A DNA stretch of 64,000 bases from positions 496,001 through 560,000 of the forward strand of contig NZ_JAGINX010000001.1 of NCBI RefSeq assembly GCF_017876395.1. The letters are read 5' to 3'. Every line of letters begins with the position of its first letter. The stretch's first letter is position 1. The notes beneath the pieces were generated by a model, which saw only the letters and a program-made list of their open reading frames with translations, did not search any database and was not told where the DNA came from. Source of the DNA: Nesterenkonia lacusekhoensis (GTDB taxonomy: Bacteria > Actinomycetota > Actinomycetes > Actinomycetales > Micrococcaceae). Position numbers and translations under genes: made by a program. Shown here in pieces: positions 9,054 to 18,031 of the stretch.

Positions 9054-9523
9054 GCGACGAGATCTCTTCCACCGGACCGGACACCGCCGGACTGAGCCTG
9101 ACAGGAGCCATCGGCCTGGTCCCGCGGGTCCCTGAGGATGTGGACTGGGAACGGCTGACCACCCAGGCGCGCATCGCCATGACCAAGGCCTATGTGCCGT
9201 ACTCGAAGTACCCGGTGGGCGCCGCCGCCCTGCTGGACAACGGCAGCGTGGTCTCCGGGTGCAACGTGGAGAACGCCTCCTACGGCGTCGGGCTCTGCGC
9301 CGAGTGCACGATGGTCGGTCAGCTCCAGATGAACGGCGGGGGTAAGATCGTCGCCTTCACCTGCGTCAACGGCGAGGGCGAGTACATCACCGCCTGCGGC
9401 CGCTGCCGTCAGCTGCTCAACGAATTCCGTGCCGAGACCATGTTCATCCTCACCGCCCAAGGTGTGGTGAGCATGGACGACTTCCTCCCCGAAGCCTTCG
9501 GCCCCCGCGACCTCGAGAAGTGA
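9050..9523 (+). CDS. cdd: Cytidine deaminase
   Basis: Zinc hydrolase converting cytidine and deoxycytidine to uridine and deoxyuridine in pyrimidine salvage. The catalytic CAE (GLCAECT) and the zinc-binding CGRCRQ motif are present, together with the substrate-binding NVENASYG. At 157 aa it is slightly longer than the usual 130-aa tetrameric form because of about 30 extra N-terminal residues. The ATG overlaps the amidohydrolase stop by 4 nt, and the stop overlaps the start of deoA, so cdd and deoA are almost certainly translated together. Confidence 0.96.
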   Translation: MSDEISSTGPDTAGLSLTGAIGLVPRVPEDVDWERLTTQARIAMTKAYVPYSKYPVGAAALLDNGSVVSGCNVENASYGVGLCAECTMVGQLQMNGGGKIVAFTCVNGEGEYITACGRCRQLLNEFRAETMFILTAQGVVSMDDFLPEAFGPRDLEK

Positions 9524-10884
9524 GAGCCTCCATGACCCCTTCGTCCGTCTCCGGCGCCGCCTTCGATCCCGGAGCCTTCAGCGCCACCGACCTGATCCGG
9601 ACCAAGCGCGACGGCGGCCGCCTCAGCGACGCCGAGATCGACTGGATGATCGCCGCCTACACCGACGGCTATGTGGCCGATGAGCAGATGTCCGCCATGG
9701 CCATGGCGATCCTGCTGCGCGGCATGAGCCGCGAGGAGATCAGCCGCTGGACCGCCGCGATGATCGCCTCCGGCGAGACGATGGACTTCAGCTCCCTGAA
9801 GACCGCCGACGGCGCACGTCGGCTGACCGCCGATAAGCACTCCACCGGCGGCGTGGGGGACAAGATCACCCTCCCGCTGGCCCCGCTGGTGGCCAGCTAC
9901 GGCGTGCCGGTCCCGCAGCTCTCCGGCCGTGGACTCGGCCACACCGGCGGCACGCTGGACAAGCTCGAGGCCATCCCCGGATGGCGCGCCTCGCTGACCA
10001 ATGAGGAGATGCTCGCCCAGCTGGACTCCCTCTCCGCGGTGATCTGCGCGGCCGGAGCGGGCCTGGCCCCGGCGGACAAGAAGCTCTACGCACTGCGCGA
10101 CGTCACCGGCACCGTCGAGGCGATCCCGCTGATCGCCTCCTCCATCATGTCCAAGAAGATCGCCGAGGGCACCGACGCCCTGGTCCTGGATGTGAAGACC
10201 GGGTCCGGTGCCTTCATGAAGACCCGCGAGGACTCGGAGGAGCTGGCCCGCACGATGGTGGCCCTGGGCACCGACGCCGGGGTGAACACCACGGCGCTGA
10301 TCACGTCGATGGAGACGCCGCTGGGCCTGACCGCCGGCAACGGCATCGAAGTCGAGGAATCGCTGGAGGTGCTCGCCGGCGGCGGCCCCGCCGACGTCGT
10401 CGAGCTGACGGTGGAACTGGCGCGCGAGATGCTCGCCGGCGTCGGGGTCACCGATGTGGACCCCGCAGAGAACCTGCGCAACGGCCGTGCCATGGACTCC
10501 TGGAAGAAGATGATCGCGGCCCAGGGCGGAGATCCGCAGGCCCCGCTGCCGCAGGCCGCCCATTCCCACACGATCACCGCCGCGGTCGGCGGGACGGTGA
10601 CCCGCCTGGACGCCATGTCCGTGGGCCTGGCCGCCTGGCGTCTGGGGGCGGGACGTGCGCGCAAGGAGGACACCGTCCAGGCCGGAGCGGGTGTGCGGAT
10701 GCATGCCAAGCCGGGGGATCAGGTCGCCGCGGGTCAGCCGCTGTTCACCCTGCTCACCGATGATCAGGAGCGGATCGCCCGGGCTGAGGAAGCGCTGAAC
10801 GGCGCCGTGGATGTGGACGTCTCCGGCGGACCCGCTGAGCTCCCGCCGCTGCTGCAGGGACGCATCACCGCTCAGGACCTCTGA
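9520..10884 (+). CDS. deoA: Thymidine phosphorylase
   Basis: Phosphorolysis of thymidine/deoxyuridine to base and deoxyribose-1-phosphate. Family 3 glycosyltransferase/phosphorylase hallmarks are KHSTGGVGDK, the glycine-rich SGRGLGHTGGTLDKLE and VKTGSGAFM. 454 aa is within the family range (430-450). The GTG at 9520 overlaps the cdd stop (GTGA); an ATG at 9532 in the same frame is also possible and would remove four residues. It sits directly downstream of the deaminase that makes its substrate. Confidence 0.95.
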   Translation: MRASMTPSSVSGAAFDPGAFSATDLIRTKRDGGRLSDAEIDWMIAAYTDGYVADEQMSAMAMAILLRGMSREEISRWTAAMIASGETMDFSSLKTADGARRLTADKHSTGGVGDKITLPLAPLVASYGVPVPQLSGRGLGHTGGTLDKLEAIPGWRASLTNEEMLAQLDSLSAVICAAGAGLAPADKKLYALRDVTGTVEAIPLIASSIMSKKIAEGTDALVLDVKTGSGAFMKTREDSEELARTMVALGTDAGVNTTALITSMETPLGLTAGNGIEVEESLEVLAGGGPADVVELTVELAREMLAGVGVTDVDPAENLRNGRAMDSWKKMIAAQGGDPQAPLPQAAHSHTITAAVGGTVTRLDAMSVGLAAWRLGAGRARKEDTVQAGAGVRMHAKPGDQVAAGQPLFTLLTDDQERIARAEEALNGAVDVDVSGGPAELPPLLQGRITAQDL

Positions 10885-10905
10885 CCTGCCGACGGCAGAG
10901 GACTT

Positions 10906-11646
10906 ATGCGCCTGATCGAATATTCCGACGCGCTCCAGGACCTGGTGGTCGAGGCCGCGTCCGGCTGGTGGACGCTGCTGGCGCTGTTCGGCTTCGTCAC
11001 GGTCAACGGGTTCTTCCCGCCGCTGCCCTCCGACTCGCTGATCATCACGCTGGGCTCCGTCCAGGACGAGCCGGGCACCCCCTGGTGGCCCTGGGTGGTG
11101 CTGACCGCCGGAACCGCCGCGGTGCTCGGCGATCTGACCGCCTATCGGCTCGGTTCCCTCATCGGGCGCGGCATGCTGGAGGGGCGCGGCCGGTTCCGCT
11201 GGATGCGCCGGCCGACCATGCTCAAGACGCTCATGTGGGCCCGACATGAGCTGGACAAGCGCGGCGTCATGGTGATCTTCGTGGGCCGGTTCATCCCTGG
11301 GGCGCGGGTGGCGATCAACTTCGTGGCAGGCTCCACCGGCTATTCGCTGCCGCGGTTCCTGCTGATCGATGCCGCGGCCTCCCTCGCCTGGGCCGGATGG
11401 CTGATCGGGCTGGGGATCGCCGGTGACGCCATCTTCGGCAACACACTGATCGCCATGGCGCTGGGGATCGTCATGGCGGTGCTGCTGGGACTGCTCTGTG
11501 AGCGGCTGTTCAGCCTGCTGGCCCGCTGGCTGGACCGCAAGGGCGTTCCGCTGGACCCGGCGGGCTACCAGGACACCGCAGCCATCGATCTGCCCGCGCC
11601 CATCCATCTGAGGCGAAAGCGGCACACGGACGGGGAGAGCGATTAG
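10906..11646 (+). CDS. DedA family membrane protein
   Basis: Membrane protein of the DedA/SNARE-associated (VTT) family; relatives include lipid-carrier flippases (UptA/PopT type), so undecaprenyl-phosphate or phospholipid recycling is a plausible role. The family signature FVGRFIPGARVAINFVAG is intact, as is the reentrant-loop region GFFPPLPSDSLI near residues 36-48. About five hydrophobic segments; 246 aa, with a basic C-terminal tail. Lies 21 nt after deoA and 9 nt before add, on the same transcript. Confidence 0.88.
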   Translation: MRLIEYSDALQDLVVEAASGWWTLLALFGFVTVNGFFPPLPSDSLIITLGSVQDEPGTPWWPWVVLTAGTAAVLGDLTAYRLGSLIGRGMLEGRGRFRWMRRPTMLKTLMWARHELDKRGVMVIFVGRFIPGARVAINFVAGSTGYSLPRFLLIDAAASLAWAGWLIGLGIAGDAIFGNTLIAMALGIVMAVLLGLLCERLFSLLARWLDRKGVPLDPAGYQDTAAIDLPAPIHLRRKRHTDGESD

Positions 11647-11649
11647 GCT
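11644..11649 (+). promoter_or_regulatory. Leaderless -10 (TAGGCT) of add
   Basis: TAGGCT overlaps the stop of the DedA gene and lies 6 nt before the add ATG. Confidence 0.5.
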
Positions 11650-11655
11650 GGGAGC

Positions 11656-12825
11656 ATGACTTCCACCGAAGCCGAAGATCGTACTGCTGCCGCAAAACTC
11701 GAAGAGCAGCTTCGCAACCTCCCCAAGGTCTCCCTCCACGATCACCTGGACGGATCCCTCCGCCCCGCCACTCTGGTGGAGCTCGCCGCTGAGATCGGCC
11801 ACGAGCTGCCGAGCCAGGACCCGGAGGAGCTGGCCGAGACCTTCAGCCGCAACGCGAACTCCGGCTCCCTGGAGAAGTACCTGGAGGCATTCGCCCACAC
11901 CACTGCGGTCATGCAGACCGCCGCCAACCTGCGCCGCGTGGCCAAGGAATACGTGGAGGACCTGGCCGCCGACGGCATCGTCTACGCCGAGGTCCGCTGG
12001 GCCCCCGAGCAGCACCAGGCCGAGGGCCTGAGCGTGGATGAGGCCGTGGAGGCCGTCCAGACCGGCCTGGAGGAGGGCATGTCCTCCGTGGAGGCTCAGG
12101 ACGGGATCATCGTGGTCGGTCAGCTGATCTCCGCGATGCGCCAGTCCGACCGCGCCGATGAGATCGTCGAGGTCGCCCTGCGCCACCGCGACAAGGGCGT
12201 GCTCGGCTTCGACATCGCCGGCCCCGAGGCAGGCTTCCCGCCGTCGAAGTTCGCCGGCGCCTTCACCCGCCTGGCCGAGGAGATGCTGCCGACCACCGTC
12301 CATGCCGGAGAGGGCGACGGCGTCGACTCCATTCGCGATGCCCTGGTCTCCGGCCGTGCCCAGCGCCTGGGCCACGGCATCCGCGTGGCCGAGGACATCA
12401 CCGTCACCGTGGGCGAGTCCTCGCGCAGCAAGACCGCCGAGGACGGCGAGGAGGAGCTGGTCGAGGTGGAGCTCGGTCCGGTGGCCCGCTGGGTCCGCGA
12501 CCGCCAGATCCACCTGGAGGCCAGCCCGACGTCGAACCTCCAGACCGGTGCCGCCGACGGCTTCTCCGAGGGCGGCAAGGCGGCACTGGCCGACCACCCC
12601 TTCGACATGCTCTACCAGCTGGGCTTCAACATCGGGGTCAACACCGATAACCGCCTGGTCTCCGGCGTCACGCTCTCCTATGAGCTGGCCCAGATCGCGG
12701 TGACCTTCGACTACGGCCTGGCCGAGCTGGCCGACTTCCAGATCAACGCCCTGGAGTCCTCCTTCCTCGGCTACGAGGAGCGCGAGGCGCTGGCCGGCGT
12801 GATCCTCGAGGCCTGGAACGCCTGA
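11656..12825 (+). CDS. add: Adenosine deaminase
   Basis: Zinc enzyme converting adenosine and deoxyadenosine to inosine and deoxyinosine in purine salvage. Metal ligands H28 and H30 lie in SLHDHLDGS; the catalytic HAGEGDG, the RLGHGIR and the EASPTSN motifs follow. The last metal-site motif reads VNTDNR where many enzymes have NTDD. 389 aa; an acidic insert (SKTAEDGEEELVEVE) lies between RLGHGIR and the EASPTSN motif. The third salvage enzyme of the cluster with cdd and deoA. Confidence 0.94.
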   Translation: MTSTEAEDRTAAAKLEEQLRNLPKVSLHDHLDGSLRPATLVELAAEIGHELPSQDPEELAETFSRNANSGSLEKYLEAFAHTTAVMQTAANLRRVAKEYVEDLAADGIVYAEVRWAPEQHQAEGLSVDEAVEAVQTGLEEGMSSVEAQDGIIVVGQLISAMRQSDRADEIVEVALRHRDKGVLGFDIAGPEAGFPPSKFAGAFTRLAEEMLPTTVHAGEGDGVDSIRDALVSGRAQRLGHGIRVAEDITVTVGESSRSKTAEDGEEELVEVELGPVARWVRDRQIHLEASPTSNLQTGAADGFSEGGKAALADHPFDMLYQLGFNIGVNTDNRLVSGVTLSYELAQIAVTFDYGLAELADFQINALESSFLGYEEREALAGVILEAWNA

Positions 12826-12840
12826 GCACGAAAGCCTGAG

Positions 12841-13269
12841 ATGACCACACCCCCTGAGGATCCCTTCGCCAAGCTGCAGTGGGTCATCGCCTCGCTGCGC
12901 GAACACTGCCCGTGGACCGCGCAGCTCACCCATGAGGCGCTGACCCCCTACTTGGCGGAGGAGTCCCAGGAGGTCATCGACGAGATCGAGGCCGGCATCC
13001 TCGGAGATCCGCTGCGCCGCGAGCTGGGGGATCTGCTGCTGCAGATCGTGCTGCACGCCCAGATCGCCTCCGAGCGCGGAGACTTCGACTTCGGCGGGGT
13101 GGCCGAGGCCATCACCGCCAAACTGATCCGCCGCAGCCCACACGTCTTCACCCCTGAGGGCGAGCTCTCGCCCACCCAGGCGAGCCTGGAGGAGATCGAC
13201 GCCGCCTGGCAGCGGATCAAACAGCAGGAGAAGTCTGAGGAAGCTGCGGGTGAGCAGGGCCGATCCTGA
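12841..13269 (+). CDS. mazG: MazG-family nucleotide pyrophosphohydrolase
   Basis: House-cleaning NTP pyrophosphatase. The MazG pattern L-R-x-x-C-P-W-T-x-x-L-T-H near residues 17-29, the EE-x-x-E helix (AEESQEVIDEIE) and ELGDLLLQIVLHA-x-I-A are visible. At 142 aa it is a single-domain protein, about half of E. coli MazG. 15 nt after add and the last gene before eno; a role in protecting the nucleotide pool would suit the salvage genes upstream. Confidence 0.88.
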   Translation: MTTPPEDPFAKLQWVIASLREHCPWTAQLTHEALTPYLAEESQEVIDEIEAGILGDPLRRELGDLLLQIVLHAQIASERGDFDFGGVAEAITAKLIRRSPHVFTPEGELSPTQASLEEIDAAWQRIKQQEKSEEAAGEQGRS

Positions 13270-13283
13270 CCCATTCCGTCGAC

Positions 13284-14622
<1,339 letters not shown>

Positions 14623-14642
14623 ACTGATTGACCCCCTCTCCG

Positions 14643-14712
14643 GATTCGAGCGGGGTTTCGGCCCTTATGACGCCCAGATGCGTCTCACAAGGGCTGAAAC
14701 CCCGCTCGAATC
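14643..14712. terminator. Large nested hairpin downstream of eno
   Basis: 24-bp inverted repeat (14643-14666 and 14689-14712) with one C/T mismatch, enclosing a second small hairpin GACGC-N6-GCGTC (14669-14684). A short T-run follows at 14728-14732, separated by 15 nt. Most simply the eno terminator, but unusually long for one. Confidence 0.65.
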
Positions 14713-14764
14713 ATGGGGGAGGCGGAGTTTTTGAGACTTCCGCGCTCTGGCGGACAATAGGAGG

Positions 14765-15952
14765 GTGACCACAGCCCCCGCAGAGACCAGTACGACGTCG
14801 GCCGCGCTCCTGCCTGCCCTGACACTGGGCCCCATCACGGTGAAGACCCCCGTGGTGCTGGCCCCCATGGCTGGCATCACCAACACTGCCTTCCGCCGCC
14901 TCTGCCGCGAATACGGCGGCGGCCTCTACGTCAATGAGATGGTGACCGCCCGGGCGCTCGTCGAACGGCGCCCGGAGTCGCTGCGGATCATCAGGCACGA
15001 GCCGGACGAGGTGCCGCGCTCCGTGCAGCTCTACTCTGTGGACCCGGTCACCACCGGTCATGCCGTGCGGATGCTGGTCGAGGAGGATCGGGCGGACCAT
15101 ATCGACCTGAACTTCGGCTGCCCGGTTCCCAAGGTCACCCGCAAGGGCGGGGGATCGGCGCTGCCCTGGAAGATCCGGCTCTTCGAATCCATCGTGGCCA
15201 CTGCGGTGCGCGAAGCCTCGAAGAACGACATCCCGGTGACCGTGAAGATGCGCAAGGGCATCGACGAGGACCACCTGACCTATATCGAGGCTGGCAAGAT
15301 CGCGCGGGACTCCGGCGTCGCCGCCGTGGCGCTGCACGGCCGCACCGCCCGCCAGCACTACTCGGGTCAGGCCGACTGGTCGGCCATCGCAGCGCTGCGC
15401 GACTCGCTGCCCGACATCCCGGTCCTCGGCAACGGTGACATCTGGTCGGCTGAGGATGCGGTGCGCATGGTGGAGCAGACCGGCGTCGACGGCGTCGTCG
15501 TCGGGCGCGGCTGCCAGGGGCGGCCGTGGCTCTTCGGTGACCTGCAGGCGGCCTTCGAAGGCCGTGATGACCGGCACCGTCCGGATCTGCCGATGGTCAT
15601 CCAGACGCTGCTGACCCACGCGCAGATGCTGATCCCGTACTTCGACGGAGACGAGCGCAAGGCCATGCAGGACATCCGCAAGCATGTCGCCTGGTACTTC
15701 AAGGGCTATCCGATCGGCGGAGCGCTGCGCTCACAGCTGGTCACAGTGGAGAGCCTGGCCCAGCTCGAGGACCTCCTGGGACAGTTGGACCAGTCGATCA
15801 GCTACCCGGGGGAGCCCGCCGAGGGTCCGCGCGGCCGTGCCGGATCGCCGAAGAAGGTCCACCTGCCGGAGGACTGGCTGGAGTCTCAGGAGCTCAACGA
15901 GGAACAGCGCGAGATGATCCAGGCCGCCGAAGTCGACACCTCCGGCGGCTGA
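14765..15952 (+). CDS. dusB: tRNA-dihydrouridine synthase (DusB family)
   Basis: FMN-dependent reduction of specific uridines in tRNA. The N-terminal TIM barrel carries LAPMAGITNTAFRRLC, the catalytic-site N-x-G-C-P (NFGCPVPKVTRKGGG), VKMRKG, HGRTARQ and the FMN-phosphate site GNGDIW...VGRGCQGRPWLF. 395 aa. GTG start at 14765: a GACAAT hexamer ends 6 nt before it, and AGGAGG directly abuts it, too close to act as a normal ribosome site, so a leaderless start is likely. Followed 49 nt later by dgt, the arrangement seen in many actinobacteria. Confidence 0.94.
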   Translation: MTTAPAETSTTSAALLPALTLGPITVKTPVVLAPMAGITNTAFRRLCREYGGGLYVNEMVTARALVERRPESLRIIRHEPDEVPRSVQLYSVDPVTTGHAVRMLVEEDRADHIDLNFGCPVPKVTRKGGGSALPWKIRLFESIVATAVREASKNDIPVTVKMRKGIDEDHLTYIEAGKIARDSGVAAVALHGRTARQHYSGQADWSAIAALRDSLPDIPVLGNGDIWSAEDAVRMVEQTGVDGVVVGRGCQGRPWLFGDLQAAFEGRDDRHRPDLPMVIQTLLTHAQMLIPYFDGDERKAMQDIRKHVAWYFKGYPIGGALRSQLVTVESLAQLEDLLGQLDQSISYPGEPAEGPRGRAGSPKKVHLPEDWLESQELNEEQREMIQAAEVDTSGG

Positions 15953-15989
15953 TCCGGCCTGCGCCTGCGGTGCGCCGTCATGTCTCCGA

Positions 15990-15995
15990 TAGGCT
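15990..15995 (+). promoter_or_regulatory. Leaderless -10 (TAGGCT) of dgt
   Basis: TAGGCT ends 6 nt before the GTG of dgt. Confidence 0.5.
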
Positions 15996-16001
15996 GGAGC
16001 G

Positions 16002-17324
16002 GTGAGCACTGAGAACGTCGAGCGACTGGAGGGGGACTACGCGGCCCTCAAACCCGGCTACACCGAGGCCGATGAGGAGCGCTGGCTCCCTGAGCATGGG
16101 AAATCCGTGTACCGCTCCAGCTTTGAGCGCGATCGCGCCCGGCTGCTGCACTCCTCCTCGCTGCGGCGTCTGGGTGCGAAGACTCAGGTGGTCTCACCGG
16201 ACATCGACGACTTCTCCCGCACCCGGCTGACCCACTCGCTGGAGGTCGCCCAGGTGGGCCGGGAGCTGGGCCGCCTGCTGGGCTGCGACCCCGACGTCGT
16301 CGACGGCGCATGCCTGTCCCACGATCTCGGGCACCCGCCGTTCGGGCACAACGGGGAGACGGTGCTCAACGAGCTGGCCGCCGACTGTGGGGGTTTCGAA
16401 GGCAACGCCCAGACCCTGCGCATCCTCACCAAGCTGGAGACCAAACGGTTCCACCCCGACGGCCGCTCCGCCGGACTGAACCTGACCCGCGCCTCCCTGG
16501 ACGCGGCGGTGAAGTACCCGTGGCGCTCGCACGAGGCACCGCTGAAGGGCGACGGCACCCGCAGCCAGAAGTTCGGCGCCTATGAGGACGACCTCGAGGT
16601 CTTCCATTGGCTGCGCAGCGGGATCGAGGGCCGGCGAAAGTCCATGGAGGCCCAGGTCATGGATGCCGCCGATGACATCGCCTACTCCGTCCACGACGTG
16701 GAGGACGGGATCGTCAGCGGGCGTTTCCAGCTGACCCTGCTGGACAACGCGGTCCAGCGCGCTCGGGTCATCCAGACCACCCAGGAGTGGTACCTGCCGG
16801 ACACCCCGGAGGATGAGATCGAAGAGGCGCTGACGCGGCTCGCCGCCGATGAGCACTGGGTGCGCGAATCGGACGGGTCCCGGCGGGCGCTGGCCGCGCT
16901 GAAGAACATGACCAGCCAGTTCATCGGCCGCTTCTGCGATGCGATCTACCGTGCCACGCGCGAGGCCCACGGTGACCATCCGCTGGTCCGTCACGAGGCG
17001 GATCTGGTGGTCCCGCGCGAGACGCTGGTGGAGATCTCCCTGATGAAGGGGATCGCGGCGAACTACATCATGGCCTCACGCGAGCAGATGCCGGTCTACA
17101 TGCGTCAGCGCGAGGTCATCGAAGGGCTGCACAGCCTGCTGATCGAGACCGGGGACCGCTTCCTGGATCCGCAGTTCCAGGCGGACTTCCGCGATGCTCA
17201 GGACGAGTCCGGCCGCCACCGCGCGATCATCGACCAGATCGCCTCCATGACCGACGGCGCCTGCCTGGAGTGGTACGCCACCCTGGTCCACGGCAAACCG
17301 GTGGTCAACCGGCTGTTCTCCTGA
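16002..17324 (+). CDS. dgt: Deoxyguanosinetriphosphate triphosphohydrolase-like protein
   Basis: HD-domain dNTP triphosphohydrolase, hydrolysing dNTPs to deoxynucleoside and triphosphate. The HD motif is SHDLGHPPFGHNGE and the third metal ligand region is MDAADDIAYSVHDVEDG; the upstream RTRLTHSLEVAQ helix supplies the first histidine. 440 aa, the usual length for the actinobacterial type (about 420-440). It lies between dusB and dnaG. Confidence 0.93.
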   Translation: MSTENVERLEGDYAALKPGYTEADEERWLPEHGKSVYRSSFERDRARLLHSSSLRRLGAKTQVVSPDIDDFSRTRLTHSLEVAQVGRELGRLLGCDPDVVDGACLSHDLGHPPFGHNGETVLNELAADCGGFEGNAQTLRILTKLETKRFHPDGRSAGLNLTRASLDAAVKYPWRSHEAPLKGDGTRSQKFGAYEDDLEVFHWLRSGIEGRRKSMEAQVMDAADDIAYSVHDVEDGIVSGRFQLTLLDNAVQRARVIQTTQEWYLPDTPEDEIEEALTRLAADEHWVRESDGSRRALAALKNMTSQFIGRFCDAIYRATREAHGDHPLVRHEADLVVPRETLVEISLMKGIAANYIMASREQMPVYMRQREVIEGLHSLLIETGDRFLDPQFQADFRDAQDESGRHRAIIDQIASMTDGACLEWYATLVHGKPVVNRLFS

Positions 17325-17327
17325 GGC

Positions 17328-17371
17328 GGGGCGGATCGTCCGAGCCGATCGTCCAGGCTGGGTGCCGCCCC
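17328..17371. terminator. Weak convergent terminator, dgt / ybaK
   Basis: GGGGCGG (17328-17334) can pair with CCGCCCC (17365-17371) around a long loop containing a direct repeat CGATCGTCC-like (17332-17340, 17346-17354). A weak structure, but the only one between these convergent genes. Confidence 0.3.
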
Positions 17372-17378
17372 CCGCGGA

Positions 17379-17867
17379 TCACTTCCCGATGTCGCCGGTG
17401 GTGACCTCGAAGGCGGCGAAGAGCTGTTCGGCGTCGACGAACAGATTCAGATCCGGCTCACCGGCGCCCATGGCGATGCGCCCGGTGATGGATTCATCGG
17501 CGTAGATCGGCAGCTGGTTGCGCAGCCCGAAGGGGTTGATGGTGCCCGGCATGTAGCCGCTGGCCTCGAAGCCCTCCTCGGGTGAGGCCATGGACATCTT
17601 CTTCATGCCGGCCAGCCGGCGCAGCTTGGCCCAGTCCACGGCTTTGTCACCGGGGATCAGTGCGATGACGTAGCTGTACTCGGTGGTGGTCTGGGTGAGT
17701 TTGGCCTTGGCGACCAGCGTCTTGACGATGTTCCGCGGCTCGACGCCCAGGTTCGCAGCGGCCTCCGGCAGCGACGACGCCGGCCCCCGGTCCACGAACT
17801 CGATCTCCACTCCGCGCGCCGCAGCGTCGGCGCGCACCCGCTCACGGCCGGTCAGTTCGATGCTCAT
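17379..17867 (-). CDS. ybaK: YbaK/EbsC family Cys-tRNA(Pro)/aminoacyl-tRNA deacylase
   Basis: Trans-editing enzyme that removes mischarged amino acids from tRNA. The conserved lysine lies in the NIVKTLV segment near residue 50, followed by YVIALIPGDKAVDWAKLR and the glycine-rich GYMPGTINPFGLRN. 162 aa, normal. ATG at 17867 with the hexamer TAGGCT 7 nt upstream, so probably leaderless. Divergent from dnaG across an inverted-repeat region. Confidence 0.87.
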   Translation of the reverse strand: MSIELTGRERVRADAAARGVEIEFVDRGPASSLPEAAANLGVEPRNIVKTLVAKAKLTQTTTEYSYVIALIPGDKAVDWAKLRRLAGMKKMSMASPEEGFEASGYMPGTINPFGLRNQLPIYADESITGRIAMGAGEPDLNLFVDAEQLFAAFEVTTGDIGK

Positions 17868-17874
17868 GAGCAGA

Positions 17875-17880
17875 AGCCTA
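17875..17880 (-). promoter_or_regulatory. Leaderless -10 (TAGGCT) of ybaK
   Basis: Read on the minus strand, TAGGCT ends 7 nt before the ybaK ATG. Confidence 0.5.
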
Positions 17881-17890
17881 CCGAGAACCC

Positions 17891-17974
17891 CACCCTCGTT
17901 TTACCAACCACTTCTCGGAAAACCCCTGCAGATACGGTCAGGTAAAGCGAGAAAGGCTTGGTAAAACGAGGGTG
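17891..17974. repeat. 17-bp inverted repeat between ybaK and dnaG
   Basis: Perfect 17-bp inverted repeat: CACCCTCGTTTTACCAA (17891-17907) and its complement (17958-17974). A third, related half-site GGTAAAGCGAG lies at 17941-17951 in the orientation of the right arm. The repeat sits between the two divergent promoters, next to the ybaK -10, so it is a candidate operator for both genes. Confidence 0.6.
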
Positions 17975-18018
17975 CCCCGACCTGTGGAGAGCCGGAGCGC
18001 CGATTTGGTCTCTCGGAG

Positions 18019-18024
18019 TAGATT
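18019..18024 (+). promoter_or_regulatory. Leaderless -10 (TAGATT) of dnaG
   Basis: TAGATT ends 7 nt before the GTG at 18032. Confidence 0.45.
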
Positions 18025-18031
18025 TGTAGCT

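Noticed and set aside
9409-13143. A 1244-codon open frame on the minus strand opposite deoA, DedA, add and mazG
   Set aside because: Antisense shadow of GC-rich genes: Gly/Gln/His/Arg-rich text with no domain, while the plus-strand genes have intact catalytic motifs and coupled junctions.
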